Shown here: piece by piece, positions 18,014 through 27,267 of the stretch
Layout of the letters: each line of letters opens with the position of its first letter
Numbering within the stretch: the first letter of the stretch is position 1
DNA from: Moesziomyces globuligerus
Lineage: Eukaryota > Basidiomycota > Ustilaginomycetes > Ustilaginales > Ustilaginaceae
Length of the DNA: 64,000 nucleotides
Reading direction: 5' to 3'
Assembly (NCBI GenBank): GCA_030849465.1
Contig: JARVLF010000004.1
Coordinates: 124,001-188,000 of the forward strand
Position numbers and translations under genes: made by a program
The notes under the pieces: generated by a model
What the model saw: the letters and a program-made list of their open reading frames with translations, nothing else
Told to the model about the DNA's origin: nothing
Databases searched by the model: none

Positions 18014-19768
18014 CTAGTCGATGCTCGTCATGGATGCTGGACGGCGGACTGGCGTGGAAGCTTGGTTGGCGCTAGCATCGTGTGGGCGTGGCGGATCGTC
18101 GGCAAAGGGATCGGGACCAGCATCGTAGATCGACGAGACGGGTCGGGAGGCGTGGCCGATACCTCTGGCTGCGCGGCTGTGCGGACCTGCATCCTCTTCG
18201 ATGATGCTCAGCACCTGTCGCAGCCGACCCGCCGCGGTGGCGTGCGCATGCGCCGCCTCGCCATCCGCCGGCTCATCGTCATTCGTTGCTTGCTCTTGGA
18301 CGTGCTGCTCGTGTTGACCATCCGCATCCGGGCTGCTGCGGGCAGGCGGCTGTTCACGCGAGAGCAGCTCTTCAAAGTCGACGCTCTCGGAGCCAAACAG
18401 TCCGCCCGAGGCGGTGTGCGCGCTGGCGTCCGACGTCGACACCACCGTCGTCGCCTCGGAGACGGCCGACAAGCCCAGCAGCGAGTCGCGCGCCACATGG
18501 CCCGACCCCACCCCTGCGCCTGTCTTGCCCGTGCTCGCTTTCGGCGTCGACGCCACTGCCACCGCCGTTGCAGCCGTCTCGGCCGCACGCGAGGGCTTGG
18601 GCGTCGAACTCGAAGGCATCTCGTCCGTGGCGCCACTGCCGCTCCGACTCGTCGACGCGCGTGTGGGCGTAGCAGCCGCCGAGGCGAGCTTGGCGCTGGC
18701 GCCCGAAAAGCCCGCTCGCGGCAGGCCCTTGCTCGGTGTCGAGGGCGACATGATGTTGGCCGGCAGCACGCTGTGCGTCTTGTGCGCCGCCACCGCAGGC
18801 GTCGTCGAAGCGCCTGGCTGCTTGGCTGCCTCGTCGGTCGCGGTCTCTGCCTCGGTGACGCTGGTATCGTTGGTTGCGGCCTCGGTCGAGGTGTTGTGGA
18901 TGCTGTTGGCGCCCGAGCTGAGCAGCGACATGGGGGGCAGGATGGAGAAGATCTCGCCGTCGTGTTTGGGAGGGCCGTAGCTGCCAAAGGGGTCGGGGAT
19001 GGCGGCGAGCATGTGTTCGAGCACGGGATCGTTGAGACCCTTGGAGCTGATGCGCTCCGAGATCTCGATCTGCGATCGGACGACGAGGGCGACCTTGGCC
19101 TCGATGAAGCGCCAGACCTCCTGTTCTGCGTCGAGCACCTCGGAGTAGTACTGCGCCTTGAGCTCGTCGATGGCGTCTACGTGCGACTGGAGTTCGGCGA
19201 GCGCGCGGCGGAACGAGTTGAGGTCGCGTTCGCGCTTGCGGCCGGCGCGGTTGTTGCGCGCCTCGGCCTCCTTGAGCTGCTTGCTCTTTTCGGCCACCGC
19301 CTTGTCGTGCTGCACCTGGCGGTCGGTGCATGCGGAGCGGTAGGTGTCGTAGTGGCTGAGCAGGGGGATGCTGAACTCCTTCCAAAAGGTATCGCACAGC
19401 ACCTGCTCGTAGTTGCTCTTGAGGAAGTGCAGTCCGCTCGCCGCCTGCAGACCGGGACCGGATTCGTGCGCGCCCTTGACGCGCGCACACGTCTCGAGCG
19501 CACACGCCAGATCGGACGACGCCTTGGCCATGGAGAGCATGGCCGAGGTGTAGGCCTTGGCCGAGGCGAGCAGCGCCTCGTACGCGCCGAGCGAGGTGCG
19601 CAGGTCGGCGCGCGTGATGAGCAGCGCCGGGCGCGAGGGGAAGTCGAGCGAGGCCCTCGTGGTGGTGGAGAGCGAGGGCGACGGCGGCGCGTGCGGGAAC
19701 GGCTGGCCGCTCGCATCGTGCGTGCGATGCGGCATCTGTATCGAGCGGATCGAGTGTGGACGTGGCAT
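18014..19768 (-). CDS. IVY1: IVY1-like phospholipid-binding BAR-domain protein (584 aa)
   Basis: After a short N-terminal tail, residues about 55-265 form a long helical region. It contains SNYEQVLCDTFWKEFSIPLL, HYDTYRSACTDRQVQHDKAV, ARNNRAGRKRERDLNSFRRA and FIEAKVALVVRSQIEISERI. This is the pattern of the inverse-BAR domain of yeast Ivy1, a vacuolar/endosomal protein that binds phospholipids, Ypt7 and the HOPS subunit Vps33. The remaining 320 residues are disordered, rich in Ala/Thr/Ser, and end in short acidic DPFADDPP and PASMTSID segments. ATG 19768 (MPRPHSIRS) is chosen; an in-frame ATG at 19873 would add 35 residues and ATG 19735 would remove 11. It is divergent from VIP1. Family assignment is by pattern and moderately sure; the role is inferred. 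Confidence 0.75.
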   Translation of the reverse strand: MPRPHSIRSIQMPHRTHDASGQPFPHAPPSPSLSTTTRASLDFPSRPALLITRADLRTSLGAYEALLASAKAYTSAMLSMAKASSDLACALETCARVKGAHESGPGLQAASGLHFLKSNYEQVLCDTFWKEFSIPLLSHYDTYRSACTDRQVQHDKAVAEKSKQLKEAEARNNRAGRKRERDLNSFRRALAELQSHVDAIDELKAQYYSEVLDAEQEVWRFIEAKVALVVRSQIEISERISSKGLNDPVLEHMLAAIPDPFGSYGPPKHDGEIFSILPPMSLLSSGANSIHNTSTEAATNDTSVTEAETATDEAAKQPGASTTPAVAAHKTHSVLPANIMSPSTPSKGLPRAGFSGASAKLASAAATPTRASTSRSGSGATDEMPSSSTPKPSRAAETAATAVAVASTPKASTGKTGAGVGSGHVARDSLLGLSAVSEATTVVSTSDASAHTASGGLFGSESVDFEELLSREQPPARSSPDADGQHEQHVQEQATNDDEPADGEAAHAHATAAGRLRQVLSIIEEDAGPHSRAARGIGHASRPVSSIYDAGPDPFADDPPRPHDASANQASTPVRRPASMTSID

Positions 19769-20454
19769 GGTGGCTGCTACAGCTGGCCGCAGAATGGTGG
19801 TGGCGCAGACCAGAGGAGCTCGTCGAGAGCCGAGCCGGGTGTTGGGTCCAATGACACCTGCCAACTCGCACACTCGGGAGCGGCGCGGCGCGTGTTGTGT
19901 TGGACGGGCGCGTGCTTTGGAAATTCCGCCAAGTATTAAATCAAAATCCGATTTATCAAAACGACCTCCGCAAAAAAAGGGGCTTTTCTTTGGCGGTTCC
20001 TGGCACCGACAACAAACTCAGCACAAAGCGACACCTCCGACGGCAGCCATCCGCAAGAAACACTGCTTTAGGTCAGGCGGCGCGACGCTCTGCCTCGTGG
20101 TCATACGGCTCGCACTGATAGGCGAGGATGCTTTGGATCCCCGCGTGGAAGCACCTTGGTCGCTTGGCGTTCAAGCGCCGAGCTCATGGTGAAGAGTGCT
20201 TCGTAGGGCCATGGTCGAGTTGGTTCGACTTGTCTACTTGATATGCGCACGTGCGCATTAAAATGGAGCCTTTATTGCCCTTTTTTCCTTTCTCTTTTTT
20301 TCTGCAGGAGCGGAAAGAGCCGCCGACGGTGTCAAGCCGAGTGCTGATGGATTTCTCGCTCTCCGCCGGGCCGATGTCGTGCTCCTAACTTTACTGCTTT
20401 TGACTGCATCCCCCCTCCCCCCTCCATCAACGTCCGCAGCAACATCTGCCCAAC
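19769..20454. promoter_or_regulatory. Divergent promoter region of IVY1-like and VIP1 genes, with a 16-bp CACGTG palindrome
   Basis: These 686 bp are shared by the two genes. A perfect 16-bp palindrome, ATGCGCACGTGCGCAT, lies at 20243-20258, centred on the bHLH core CACGTG, 197 bp before the VIP1 ATG. It is followed by a T-rich/pyrimidine-rich stretch (20278-20305) and a C-rich leader up to the start codon. A-rich and T-rich runs near 19925-19985 lie on the IVY1 side. Confidence 0.5.
20243..20258. promoter_or_regulatory. 16-bp perfect palindrome containing an E-box
   Basis: ATGCGCAC followed by its exact reverse complement. The central CACGTG is the consensus for Pho4/Cbf1-type bHLH dimers. 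Symmetry is seen directly; binding is inferred. Confidence 0.5.
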
Positions 20455-23244
20455 ATGGAGAGGATCCAGCTGGGCGTCGCCGCCATGGACCGCAAGGCGC
20501 GCAGCAAGCCCATGCAGAACATCCTCAACCGCCTCATCAGCACAAAGCAGTTTGACGTCACCATCTTTGGCGAAAAGGTCATCCTCGACGAACCCGTGCA
20601 CGACTGGCCCATCGTCGACGTGCTCATCAGCTTCTTCTCCACCGGCTTCCCGCTCGACAAGGCCATCTCGTACGCAGACCTCCGCAAGCCCGTGCTCGTC
20701 AACGACCTTCGCCTCCAGCAGGTCCTCTGGGACCGTCGCGCCGTGCTCGCCATCCTCGACAGCGTCGGCGTCCCCACGCCCCGCCGCCTCGAGGTCGACC
20801 GCGACGGTGGTCCGGATCTGGAAGACGCCATCCTCGACGACCTCAAGCAGCGTCTCGGCGTCGATCTGCGCAAGGACCGCCACACCAAGCATTGCCAGCT
20901 CGAGTCGTACGACCAGCTCGTCATAGGCAGCCACAGGATCAGCAAGCCGTTTGTCGAGAAGCCCGTCTCGGGCGAGGATCACAACATCCACATCTACTTT
21001 GCCAAGTCCAAGGGTGGCGGTGGACGTAGGCTCTTCCGCAAGGTGGGCAACAAGTCGTCCGAATACGATCCCAACCTCGTTGAGCCGAGGTCGGACGGTA
21101 GCTACATCTACGAGGAGTTTATGGACGTCGACAATGCCGAGGACATCAAGGTGTATACCATCGGACCGCACTTTGTGCATGCGGAGACGCGCAAGTCGCC
21201 CGTCGTCGACGGCGTCGTCAAGCGCAACCCCGACGGAAAGGAGATCCGCTACATCACCAAGCTCACCGACGACGAGGTGCGCATGGCCACCGCCATCAGC
21301 ACCGCGTTCAAGCAGAACATCTGCGGCTTTGACCTCCTCCGCGTCGGTGGCAAGAGCTACGTCATCGACGTCAACGGCTGGAGCTTCGTCAAGGGCAACG
21401 ACTTCTACTACGACAAGTGCGCCGAGATCCTCAGCCGCTTCTGCGACGACAAGGTCGTTCGTCGTCCGCTCGGCAGTGCGGGCACGGGCGCCGGTAGCGC
21501 GAGTCCGCGCGAACGCGAGCGCTCCGCCTGGAACCTCAAGGCTTCCGTCACCGTCTTTCGCCACGGCGATCGTACGCCCAAGCAGAAGCTCAAACGCTCC
21601 TTCAAGCCTTCGGACACGTGGGCTGCGCCGCTCATCGCACTCCTCCAGGGTCGCAGGGAGGAGATCATCCTGCGCACCCAGCTCGAACTCGTCTCGACCG
21701 CTGCTACCGACGCGCTCGCTCTGCCCGGAGCCAACGTCGACGATCTCGAACTCATCATCCAGCTCATCAACCGCAAGAAGGATTTGCCAGGTACCAAGGT
21801 CCAGATCAAACCGAGCTTCGACAAGGCCACGGCGGAGCTGGCCAAGATGCAGCTCATCATCAAGTGGGGCGGCGAGTTCTCGCACGCGGCGCGTCATCAG
21901 GCCAAGGAGTTTGGCAACGGCATGCGCAAGGACATGATCATCATGAACGCAGATGCGCTCGACAACTGCACCGTCTACACCTCGTCCGAGCGTCGCGTCA
22001 CCGCTTCGGCCGAGATTTTTGCCGCCGCCTTCCTCGACGAGTCGAGCGGTGAAAAGGAGATGATCATCCGCAAGGATCTCCTCGACGACTCGAACGCCGC
22101 CAAGGACGTCATGGACGTGGTCAAGAAGAAGCTCAAGGCGTCGCTCAGGCCGGATTCGCCCGAGGCGCAGAAAGTGCCCGACGACTGGCCCGAGGATCTA
22201 CCGCCGCCGGCGGCGTTGGCGTTGGAGATCGCGGCGCTGTTGGGTAAGCTGCGGGAGATCATGCGGCAGAACTACAAGGCGTTGGGTAAGGGAGTGGAGC
22301 GGGTGCAGACGCGGTGGTGTACGCACGAGACGCCACAGCTCTTCCGCGAGCGATGGGAGAAGCTGTTCAACGACTTTGAGGAAGATCCGCACGATCCCTC
22401 GCGTTCCTCCGAGCTGTACGACATGCTGAGCCACGACGGACTGCACAATCGGCAGTTTATCGAGTGCGTCTTTGCCGATCCAGCCGTGACCGAGGCGGAT
22501 GTGGATAGCAAGTTGGTGGATCTGCACGAGCTCTACCGCAAGGCGTTGGCCATGTTTCAGTTCATCTGTCCGCGCGAGTACGGCATCACGCCCGAGGAGA
22601 AGGAGGAGATCGGATTCCTCACCTCGATGCCTCTGCTGCAGAACATTGTCGAAGACCTCAAAGGTGCAAAGGAGAGTAAGGGGATTTGTAGCCTCTACTT
22701 TACAAAGGAGAGTCACATCCATACGCTGCTTAACCTCGTGCTCGCCAGCGAACTCAACGTGGTCATGCCCAAGATTCCACCGCTCGACTACTTCGCCAGC
22801 ATCACGTTTGAGGTCTACGAACGCAATTCCTCGACGACGCCGGCGTCGAGTGCATCGTCGGATCCAGCAGGTAGCGCAGGTAGCAGTCTGCACAAGAGCC
22901 CCTCGACCGCTTCCCTGCCCAGCGCATCGCAGTCGCAACAGCAGTACTCGCTCCTCATCAGCGTCTCCGAGGGCGCCCACTCGAGCAACATCCTCAGCAT
23001 CAATCTCGACGCGCGTCACGCCCTCACCCCTCTGCCCAGAAGACCCCTCACGACGCACATGGACTTTGACGACGCCATGAGCAAACTCCAGGCTCACAGC
23101 ACCCGCGACAACACCGTGGAGCGCGGCATGGTCGAAGGCTCCACCGTCTTCTTTGGCCAACACGACCCCGACCGCCAATTCATCCCCATCAAGAACCGAC
23201 GCGACAGCGTAGACACCGACCGCAGCTCCGTCCGCCAAGCATAG
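20455..23244 (+). CDS. ASP1: Inositol hexakisphosphate / diphosphoinositol-pentakisphosphate kinase, VIP1/ASP1 family (929 aa)
   Basis: A bifunctional enzyme that makes and removes the 1-position pyrophosphate of inositol pyrophosphates (IP7/IP8), which control phosphate homeostasis, polarity and morphogenesis. The protein opens at once with the family signature (LGVAAMDRKARSKPMQNILN), so ATG 20455 is a natural start. The ATP-grasp kinase half (about 1-340) shows KPFVEKPVSGEDHNIHIYF, KVYTIGPHFVHAETRKSPVV and SYVIDVNGWSFVKGNDFYYD. The histidine-acid-phosphatase-like half starts with VTVFRHGDRTPKQKLKRSF at about 363 and has its distal His motif in TKESHIHTLLNLV near 750. A Ser/Ala-rich insert lies at about 790-830. 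The sequence ends without a long disordered tail. Conserved motifs of both halves are present. Confidence 0.95.
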   Translation: MERIQLGVAAMDRKARSKPMQNILNRLISTKQFDVTIFGEKVILDEPVHDWPIVDVLISFFSTGFPLDKAISYADLRKPVLVNDLRLQQVLWDRRAVLAILDSVGVPTPRRLEVDRDGGPDLEDAILDDLKQRLGVDLRKDRHTKHCQLESYDQLVIGSHRISKPFVEKPVSGEDHNIHIYFAKSKGGGGRRLFRKVGNKSSEYDPNLVEPRSDGSYIYEEFMDVDNAEDIKVYTIGPHFVHAETRKSPVVDGVVKRNPDGKEIRYITKLTDDEVRMATAISTAFKQNICGFDLLRVGGKSYVIDVNGWSFVKGNDFYYDKCAEILSRFCDDKVVRRPLGSAGTGAGSASPRERERSAWNLKASVTVFRHGDRTPKQKLKRSFKPSDTWAAPLIALLQGRREEIILRTQLELVSTAATDALALPGANVDDLELIIQLINRKKDLPGTKVQIKPSFDKATAELAKMQLIIKWGGEFSHAARHQAKEFGNGMRKDMIIMNADALDNCTVYTSSERRVTASAEIFAAAFLDESSGEKEMIIRKDLLDDSNAAKDVMDVVKKKLKASLRPDSPEAQKVPDDWPEDLPPPAALALEIAALLGKLREIMRQNYKALGKGVERVQTRWCTHETPQLFRERWEKLFNDFEEDPHDPSRSSELYDMLSHDGLHNRQFIECVFADPAVTEADVDSKLVDLHELYRKALAMFQFICPREYGITPEEKEEIGFLTSMPLLQNIVEDLKGAKESKGICSLYFTKESHIHTLLNLVLASELNVVMPKIPPLDYFASITFEVYERNSSTTPASSASSDPAGSAGSSLHKSPSTASLPSASQSQQQYSLLISVSEGAHSSNILSINLDARHALTPLPRRPLTTHMDFDDAMSKLQAHSTRDNTVERGMVEGSTVFFGQHDPDRQFIPIKNRRDSVDTDRSSVRQA

Positions 23245-23396
23245 ACCCCTCATAGATTCGCTCCCTTTCGTACAGCCAGAAGAAACTCGAATTCATTTCA
23301 CTAGAAGCGGCGATATTGTGTCGTGTGTGTGTGTGTGTGCGTGTGCGTGTGTGTGTGTATCTAGGCGGCGTCTGCGCGTGAGGCGGCAAAAGTCGC
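23245..23396. repeat. Convergent 3' ends of VIP1 and TspO with a GT-rich microsatellite
   Basis: The 152-bp space between two convergent genes contains a GT-rich tract at about 23320-23358 (GT repeats broken by GC). It probably lies in both 3' UTRs. Confidence 0.7.
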
Positions 23397-24058
23397 TCAG
23401 AGGTCCTTGGCCTCCTTCTTGAGCTTGCCAAACTTGGAGTTGCCGTAGTTCTGCCACCAGATGGAAGCGTTGAGGTAGGTGGCGTAGGCGAGCCAGCCGA
23501 CGTAGGGGATGGCGAGGAGGCCTGCAGTGTCGTCGACCTGCTTGACGGTGGCGGCCCAGTAGCCGACGGTGCCGGTGAGTGCGCCAATGTTGACGAGGGC
23601 GAGGCCGACGTTGCCTGCGCCAAAGAAGAGGGGCGACCAGAGCGCGTTGAGGCCGAGCTGGATCCAGTAGAGCGAGAGCGCCTTCTTGGCCGTGTCGCGG
23701 CCGAGGCCGGGCGGGGTGCGGTCGAGCGCCTTGACGGTGAGGTGCGAGGCCCAGCCCATGGAAGCGTAGAGGACGGGCCAGACGATGCCGTAGTAGCTGC
23801 TGGGCGGGTTCAGGCTGGGCTTCTTGAGCGACTTGTACCACATCGAGTCGGCCGAGTAGTTGGACGACTTGGTGGCAAAGCCATTGACGACGCCGACGGC
23901 GACGGGGATGCCCACCGCCAGGATCGGGTTGCGGGGCTGGAGGAGCACATACCCAAAATCAGCGATGCGTCCGGATGGATCTGCGAGAAAGACGGAGCAC
24001 GGGCGAGCATGGGCAGGAGACTTACAATGTCGATGAGGAGACCGGGAAGGTTGGACAT
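23397..24058 (-). CDS. TSPO: TspO/MBR family membrane protein (translocator protein), one intron
   Basis: Exon 1 is 24026-24058 (11 codons, MSNLPGLLIDI). The intron is 23937-24025 (89 bp, GTAAGT..CAG, with CTGAT as likely branch site). Exon 2 is 23397-23936. The joined frame is 190 aa, close to the family's usual 160-190. Five hydrophobic helices are apparent. Family hallmarks are KKPSLNPPSSYYGIVWPVLY (tryptophan/proline loop), WIQLGLNALWSPLFFGAG and a C-terminal WLAYATYLNASIWWQN. TspO proteins bind porphyrins, haem intermediates and sterol-like ligands in outer mitochondrial or other membranes. The Lys/Gly-rich C-terminus (KFGKLKKEAKDL) is polar. Splice sites are deduced from consensus and frame. 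Without splicing, the exon-2 frame would start in an unrelated His/Pro-rich stretch. Confidence 0.9.
23937..24025 (-). other. Intron of the TspO gene
   Basis: 89 bp with donor GTAAGT, branch-like CTGAT and acceptor CCTCCAG. Splicing joins ATT to CCC in frame. Confidence 0.8.
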
Positions 24059-25527
24059 GGTGACTAGTGACTACGGGGGATGGAGGATGAGGATGGGGAT
24101 GATGTGGATGGAAGCCAAGATGGGGTTGCAGCAATTCAAAGCCTCTGTAACGCGGTGAGCTGAGGCCGAGCTATTTGTAATCCAGACCAACACGGGCAGG
24201 GGCAGCGGGCGAGAGAGAGGGAGAGGGCGAGGGAGGGTCGCTCGACTGCCGCGATCGTCAGCGGCAGGACGTGGCTTGAAACGGCGAGGCGGCGAGGCGA
24301 CGAGTCGAAAGTGGAGCAATCACGAGCCAGCCTCGGCTGGCCCGAGGGTCCACACTGCCCAGACGCGCTTGCGCTGTCCGAGAGGCTCGCCAGCCGACTT
24401 CTATCTTTGGTGCTCTCTCGCTCGGCGCTCTTTTCCGCCTTTGCTGCTCTGACCCATCAGCACATGCTAAAAGCACATCAGCACAAGAGCACGCACACAA
24501 AGCAAGACCGGCTCATCCGATCATCCCTCCTTACGTGCAGCGCATCTCGAGAGCTTGAGTAGTTTATGATCAATCGGTGAGGCCGAGGCGCATGAGGGGA
24601 TGCGGAGCGTGTCTGGCGCACGTCCCATAAACGTGCGAGAGCCTAGGCACGCTGATGTCATGCCTCATGCCTGCCTCGACCCGATCCTGCAGCGCGCTCG
24701 CGTCCCAACCCAAATTGGGCTCCTTTGCGGTTTGGCCCTTTTGCGCTGCTCAGCCCGGTCGGCGCCGCTGGGCTCGTCGCACCTGGGCCGCTATTCGGGG
24801 ATGAAGCCGTGTGGGCTGTCACTCTCCACTCTCCAACTTTGCCCAAGGCTAGCTGTCCCGCGAACCTCGGCCAAGACATGGCAACAGACCCTCTCTGCAT
24901 CTCTCTCCTTTGACGGATGAATTTCCGACGCATCTTTTCCGGTAGCCTTTTTTATTTTCAACGGGTTGGAGCTGGAGCTGCAAGGGCCGAGAGGGGCTCA
25001 ACTCTGCGGACGGACCATCCAGTTGAAAAGCCTCACAACGACGCAGGGTCCAAGCACCTGCGCAGCTCCAAAACGCCTCGCCTGCGCAGCCTCGATAACG
25101 GCTCAGCCCGCTCGTAAAGCTGCTCCTCCATGAGCCTCACCACCATCACGCTGTCCACCCGCTCTACTGTCTCCACTGCCTCCACTGCATCGTCAGCGAC
25201 CGCAGACATCCCCTCGAACCCCCTCACCCCTGGCGTCGCTGTGAGCTGGCTCCCGCGTCGCCTTCCAGCACCGAGTCTCACGCCCTGGCCTTGCGCAGCA
25301 CCTTGCTCCATTCCCGCCGTCCCCGCCCAGCACGTCCGAGTGGCTCGCTTGCGGTCACCGTCCCAACCTTGCACCTGCACTTCTGCCTCGTGAACATCTC
25401 GCTGCGGTCGCTCAACCATCTACCTCAACCCTTGTGTCTTTGCTTCCAGCCGCTCTTTCCACCACTCTGCATCGCTACGCAAGCCCAGCTCCGTACTCCC
25501 ATCTCTCGGGCATCTTGGGCCTTTGCG
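24059..25527. other. Intergenic: divergent region between TspO and the AMMECR1-like gene
   Basis: 1.47 kb without a convincing gene. The TspO side has a purine-rich GAGAGGGAGAGGG stretch near 24207-24240. The right part (25130-25520) is pyrimidine-rich on the + strand and is probably the leader/promoter of the AMMECR1-like gene. Several open frames of 60-130 codons exist on both strands without recognisable content. I saw no tRNA-like A/B boxes. Confidence 0.45.
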
Positions 25528-26331
25528 ATGGCTCCTTCGCATTCGGACACAGCGAGCTCGGCCGCTTTAGCTGAGCATTGCTACTACTGCTTCATGGTGC
25601 TCGAACACGAGCTCGATTCGTCCGGCTCCTCACGTCCGCCCGCGCCGCCGTTCAAGGACGACGAAACCGAGTATCCGCTCTTTGTCACCTGGAACATCTT
25701 TCCGCACAGCGCCACACGCAAATCGTTCGCCTCGTCGCCGTCCTCAGCACCTACGCCGCATCTGCGCGGGTGCATCGGTACGTTTGAGCCGTATCCGCTC
25801 GCACAGGGTCTCGCCGAGTACGCGAGCATCGCGGCGTTCAAGGACCGTCGCTTTGCGCCCATCGCCTCGGCAGAGCTCGCTCGACTCGAGTGCGGCGTCT
25901 CGCTGCTGACCGGCTTCGAGGAGTGCGACGATTATCTCGACTGGGAGGTCGGCGTGCACGGCATCTACATCCATTTACCCAACCCGGCGCTGGCTCCCAA
26001 GCCGTTGCTGACGAGGGGCAACGAGGATAGCGCCAGCTCGTCGTCGGGCTCGGGCGCTTCGACTCCAGCTCCACCAGCCGCCAAGAAGGCGTCCCGATGG
26101 ACAAGGGCCGCGAGTGGTGGTCCGGCGTTTTTGACTGCCACGTATCTGCCGGATGTGATTCCGGACCAGGGCTGGTCCAAGCACGAGGCGATCGATTCCG
26201 CCATCCGCAAGGCCGGCTTCAGCGGCAGGATCACAGACGACATTCGCGCCGCACTCCGCGTAAGGAGGTACCGCTCCGAAAAGGTCCTGTGCAGATACGA
26301 CGAGTATGTCGCCTGGAAACAGTCCCTCTAG
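25528..26331 (+). CDS. AMMECR1: AMMECR1 domain protein (267 aa)
   Basis: ATG 25528 (MAPSHSDTASS) is chosen over upstream in-frame starts because the conserved domain begins soon after (AEHCYYCFMVLEHEL). The invariant AMMECR1 motif LRGCIGTFE is present. It is followed by GLAEYASIAAFKDRRFAPI, LECGVSLLTGFEECDDYLDW and VGVHGIYI, then FLTATYLPDVIPDQGW with SKHEAIDSAIRKAGF, and RVRRYRSEKVLCRYDEYVAW at the C-terminus. A Ser/Ala/Pro-rich insert of about 40 residues (about 160-200) interrupts the domain. The family occurs in all domains of life and its molecular function is not settled; the deeply conserved RGCIGT loop suggests a catalytic or ligand site. It is convergent with the peroxiredoxin gene, 190 bp apart. 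Confidence 0.93.
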   Translation: MAPSHSDTASSAALAEHCYYCFMVLEHELDSSGSSRPPAPPFKDDETEYPLFVTWNIFPHSATRKSFASSPSSAPTPHLRGCIGTFEPYPLAQGLAEYASIAAFKDRRFAPIASAELARLECGVSLLTGFEECDDYLDWEVGVHGIYIHLPNPALAPKPLLTRGNEDSASSSSGSGASTPAPPAAKKASRWTRAASGGPAFLTATYLPDVIPDQGWSKHEAIDSAIRKAGFSGRITDDIRAALRVRRYRSEKVLCRYDEYVAWKQSL

Positions 26332-26521
26332 CTTGCCATTCGCACTTGCAAGACAATCACTTTGGCTTCCCATGCAAGAATTCCCTCCTCTCATGGTGGT
26401 TGCATTCGAAGTCTGTCGCGCAGTCGTATCCGCACGTCGCGTGCTTGCTTTTACGAGAGGGCGCATGTGCGGGTCTGAGATGATCATAGGAGATGCATTA
26501 CGAGGCTAGGTGGAGATGGGA

Positions 26522-27267
26522 TTAGGCCGAGGTGGTGGAAGGGTCCTTGGTGAAACGGAGGTAAGGCTTGACGGTCTCGTAGCCGGGGAAGAGTTTTTCG
26601 GCCTCTTCGCCCTGGACCGAGGGGTGAACGATGACCTTGTCGCCCTTCTGCCAGTTGACGGGGGTGGTGATGCGGTACTTGTCGCCGATCTGGAGCGAGT
26701 CGATGACGCGGAGGATTTCGTCAAAGTGACGACCGGTTGAAGCGGGGTAGGAGATTTTGAGGCGGATGACCTTTTTGGGGTCGATGACAAAGACATCGCG
26801 GACGGTGAAGGGGATGCCCTTTGCGTCTACGTTTGTGGGGTCGAGGGCGTCGAGCATGTCGTATTCGGTCGAGACCTTGCGGTCCTTGTCGCCAATGATG
26901 GGGAAGTTGACCTGCGTCTTGCCGACCTCGTTGATGTCCTTGATCCATGCATCGTGCGAGGCAATGTCGTTGGCCGAAAGTCCAATGATCTTGACGCCGC
27001 GCTTCTTGAACTCGGGCTCCTTGCGCGCCACCTCGCCCAGCTCCGTCGTGCACACGGGCGTAAAGTCGTCCGGGTGCGAAAACAGAATCCCCCACGAATC
27101 TCCCAGATACTCGTGGAAGTTCAACACACCACTGCACAGCCAACCGAGTGTCAGCACACGTCGCTCGAGCCTCGACATCGTGCACAGGCATGCTGGTGGG
27201 AACAAACTTACTGGGTGGTCTCGGCGGTGAAGTTGGGAGCAATGGAACCAAGTCGAAGGCCAGGCAT
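26522..27267 (-). CDS. PRX1: 1-Cys peroxiredoxin (Prx6/Prx1 type), one intron
   Basis: Exon 1 is 27212-27267 (18 codons plus 2 bases), the intron is 27132-27211 (80 bp, GTAAGT..GCAG, with CTGAC branch-like site), and exon 2 is 26522-27131. The joined protein is 221 aa. It starts MPGLRLGSIAPNFTAETT, has the peroxidatic Cys at position 46 in HPDDFTPVCTTELGEV, and keeps the Prx6-type C-terminal domain (PVNWQKGDKVIVHPSVQGEE). No resolving Cys of the 2-Cys type is apparent. The enzyme reduces hydrogen peroxide and organic hydroperoxides with external reductant. There is no basic presequence, so a cytosolic form is likelier than a mitochondrial one unless an alternative 5' exon exists. Splice sites were fixed by the family pattern ETTHG. 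Confidence 0.93.
27132..27211 (-). other. Intron of the peroxiredoxin gene
   Basis: 80 bp with donor GTAAGT, branch-like CTGAC and acceptor TGTGCAG. It splits a His codon (CA/T) and restores the ETTHGVLNFHEY family pattern. Confidence 0.85.

Noticed and set aside
18062..19939. 625-codon + frame opposite the IVY1-like gene
   Set aside because: Arg/Gly/Ala-rich composition typical of an antisense frame in GC-rich DNA. The minus frame has the BAR-like helical pattern and sensible codon use.
24059..25527. Search for tRNA, 5S or snRNA genes in this and the other long intergenic regions
   Set aside because: No matching A-box/B-box pair, cloverleaf or poly-T terminator combination was seen by eye. 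A covariance-model scan would be decisive.
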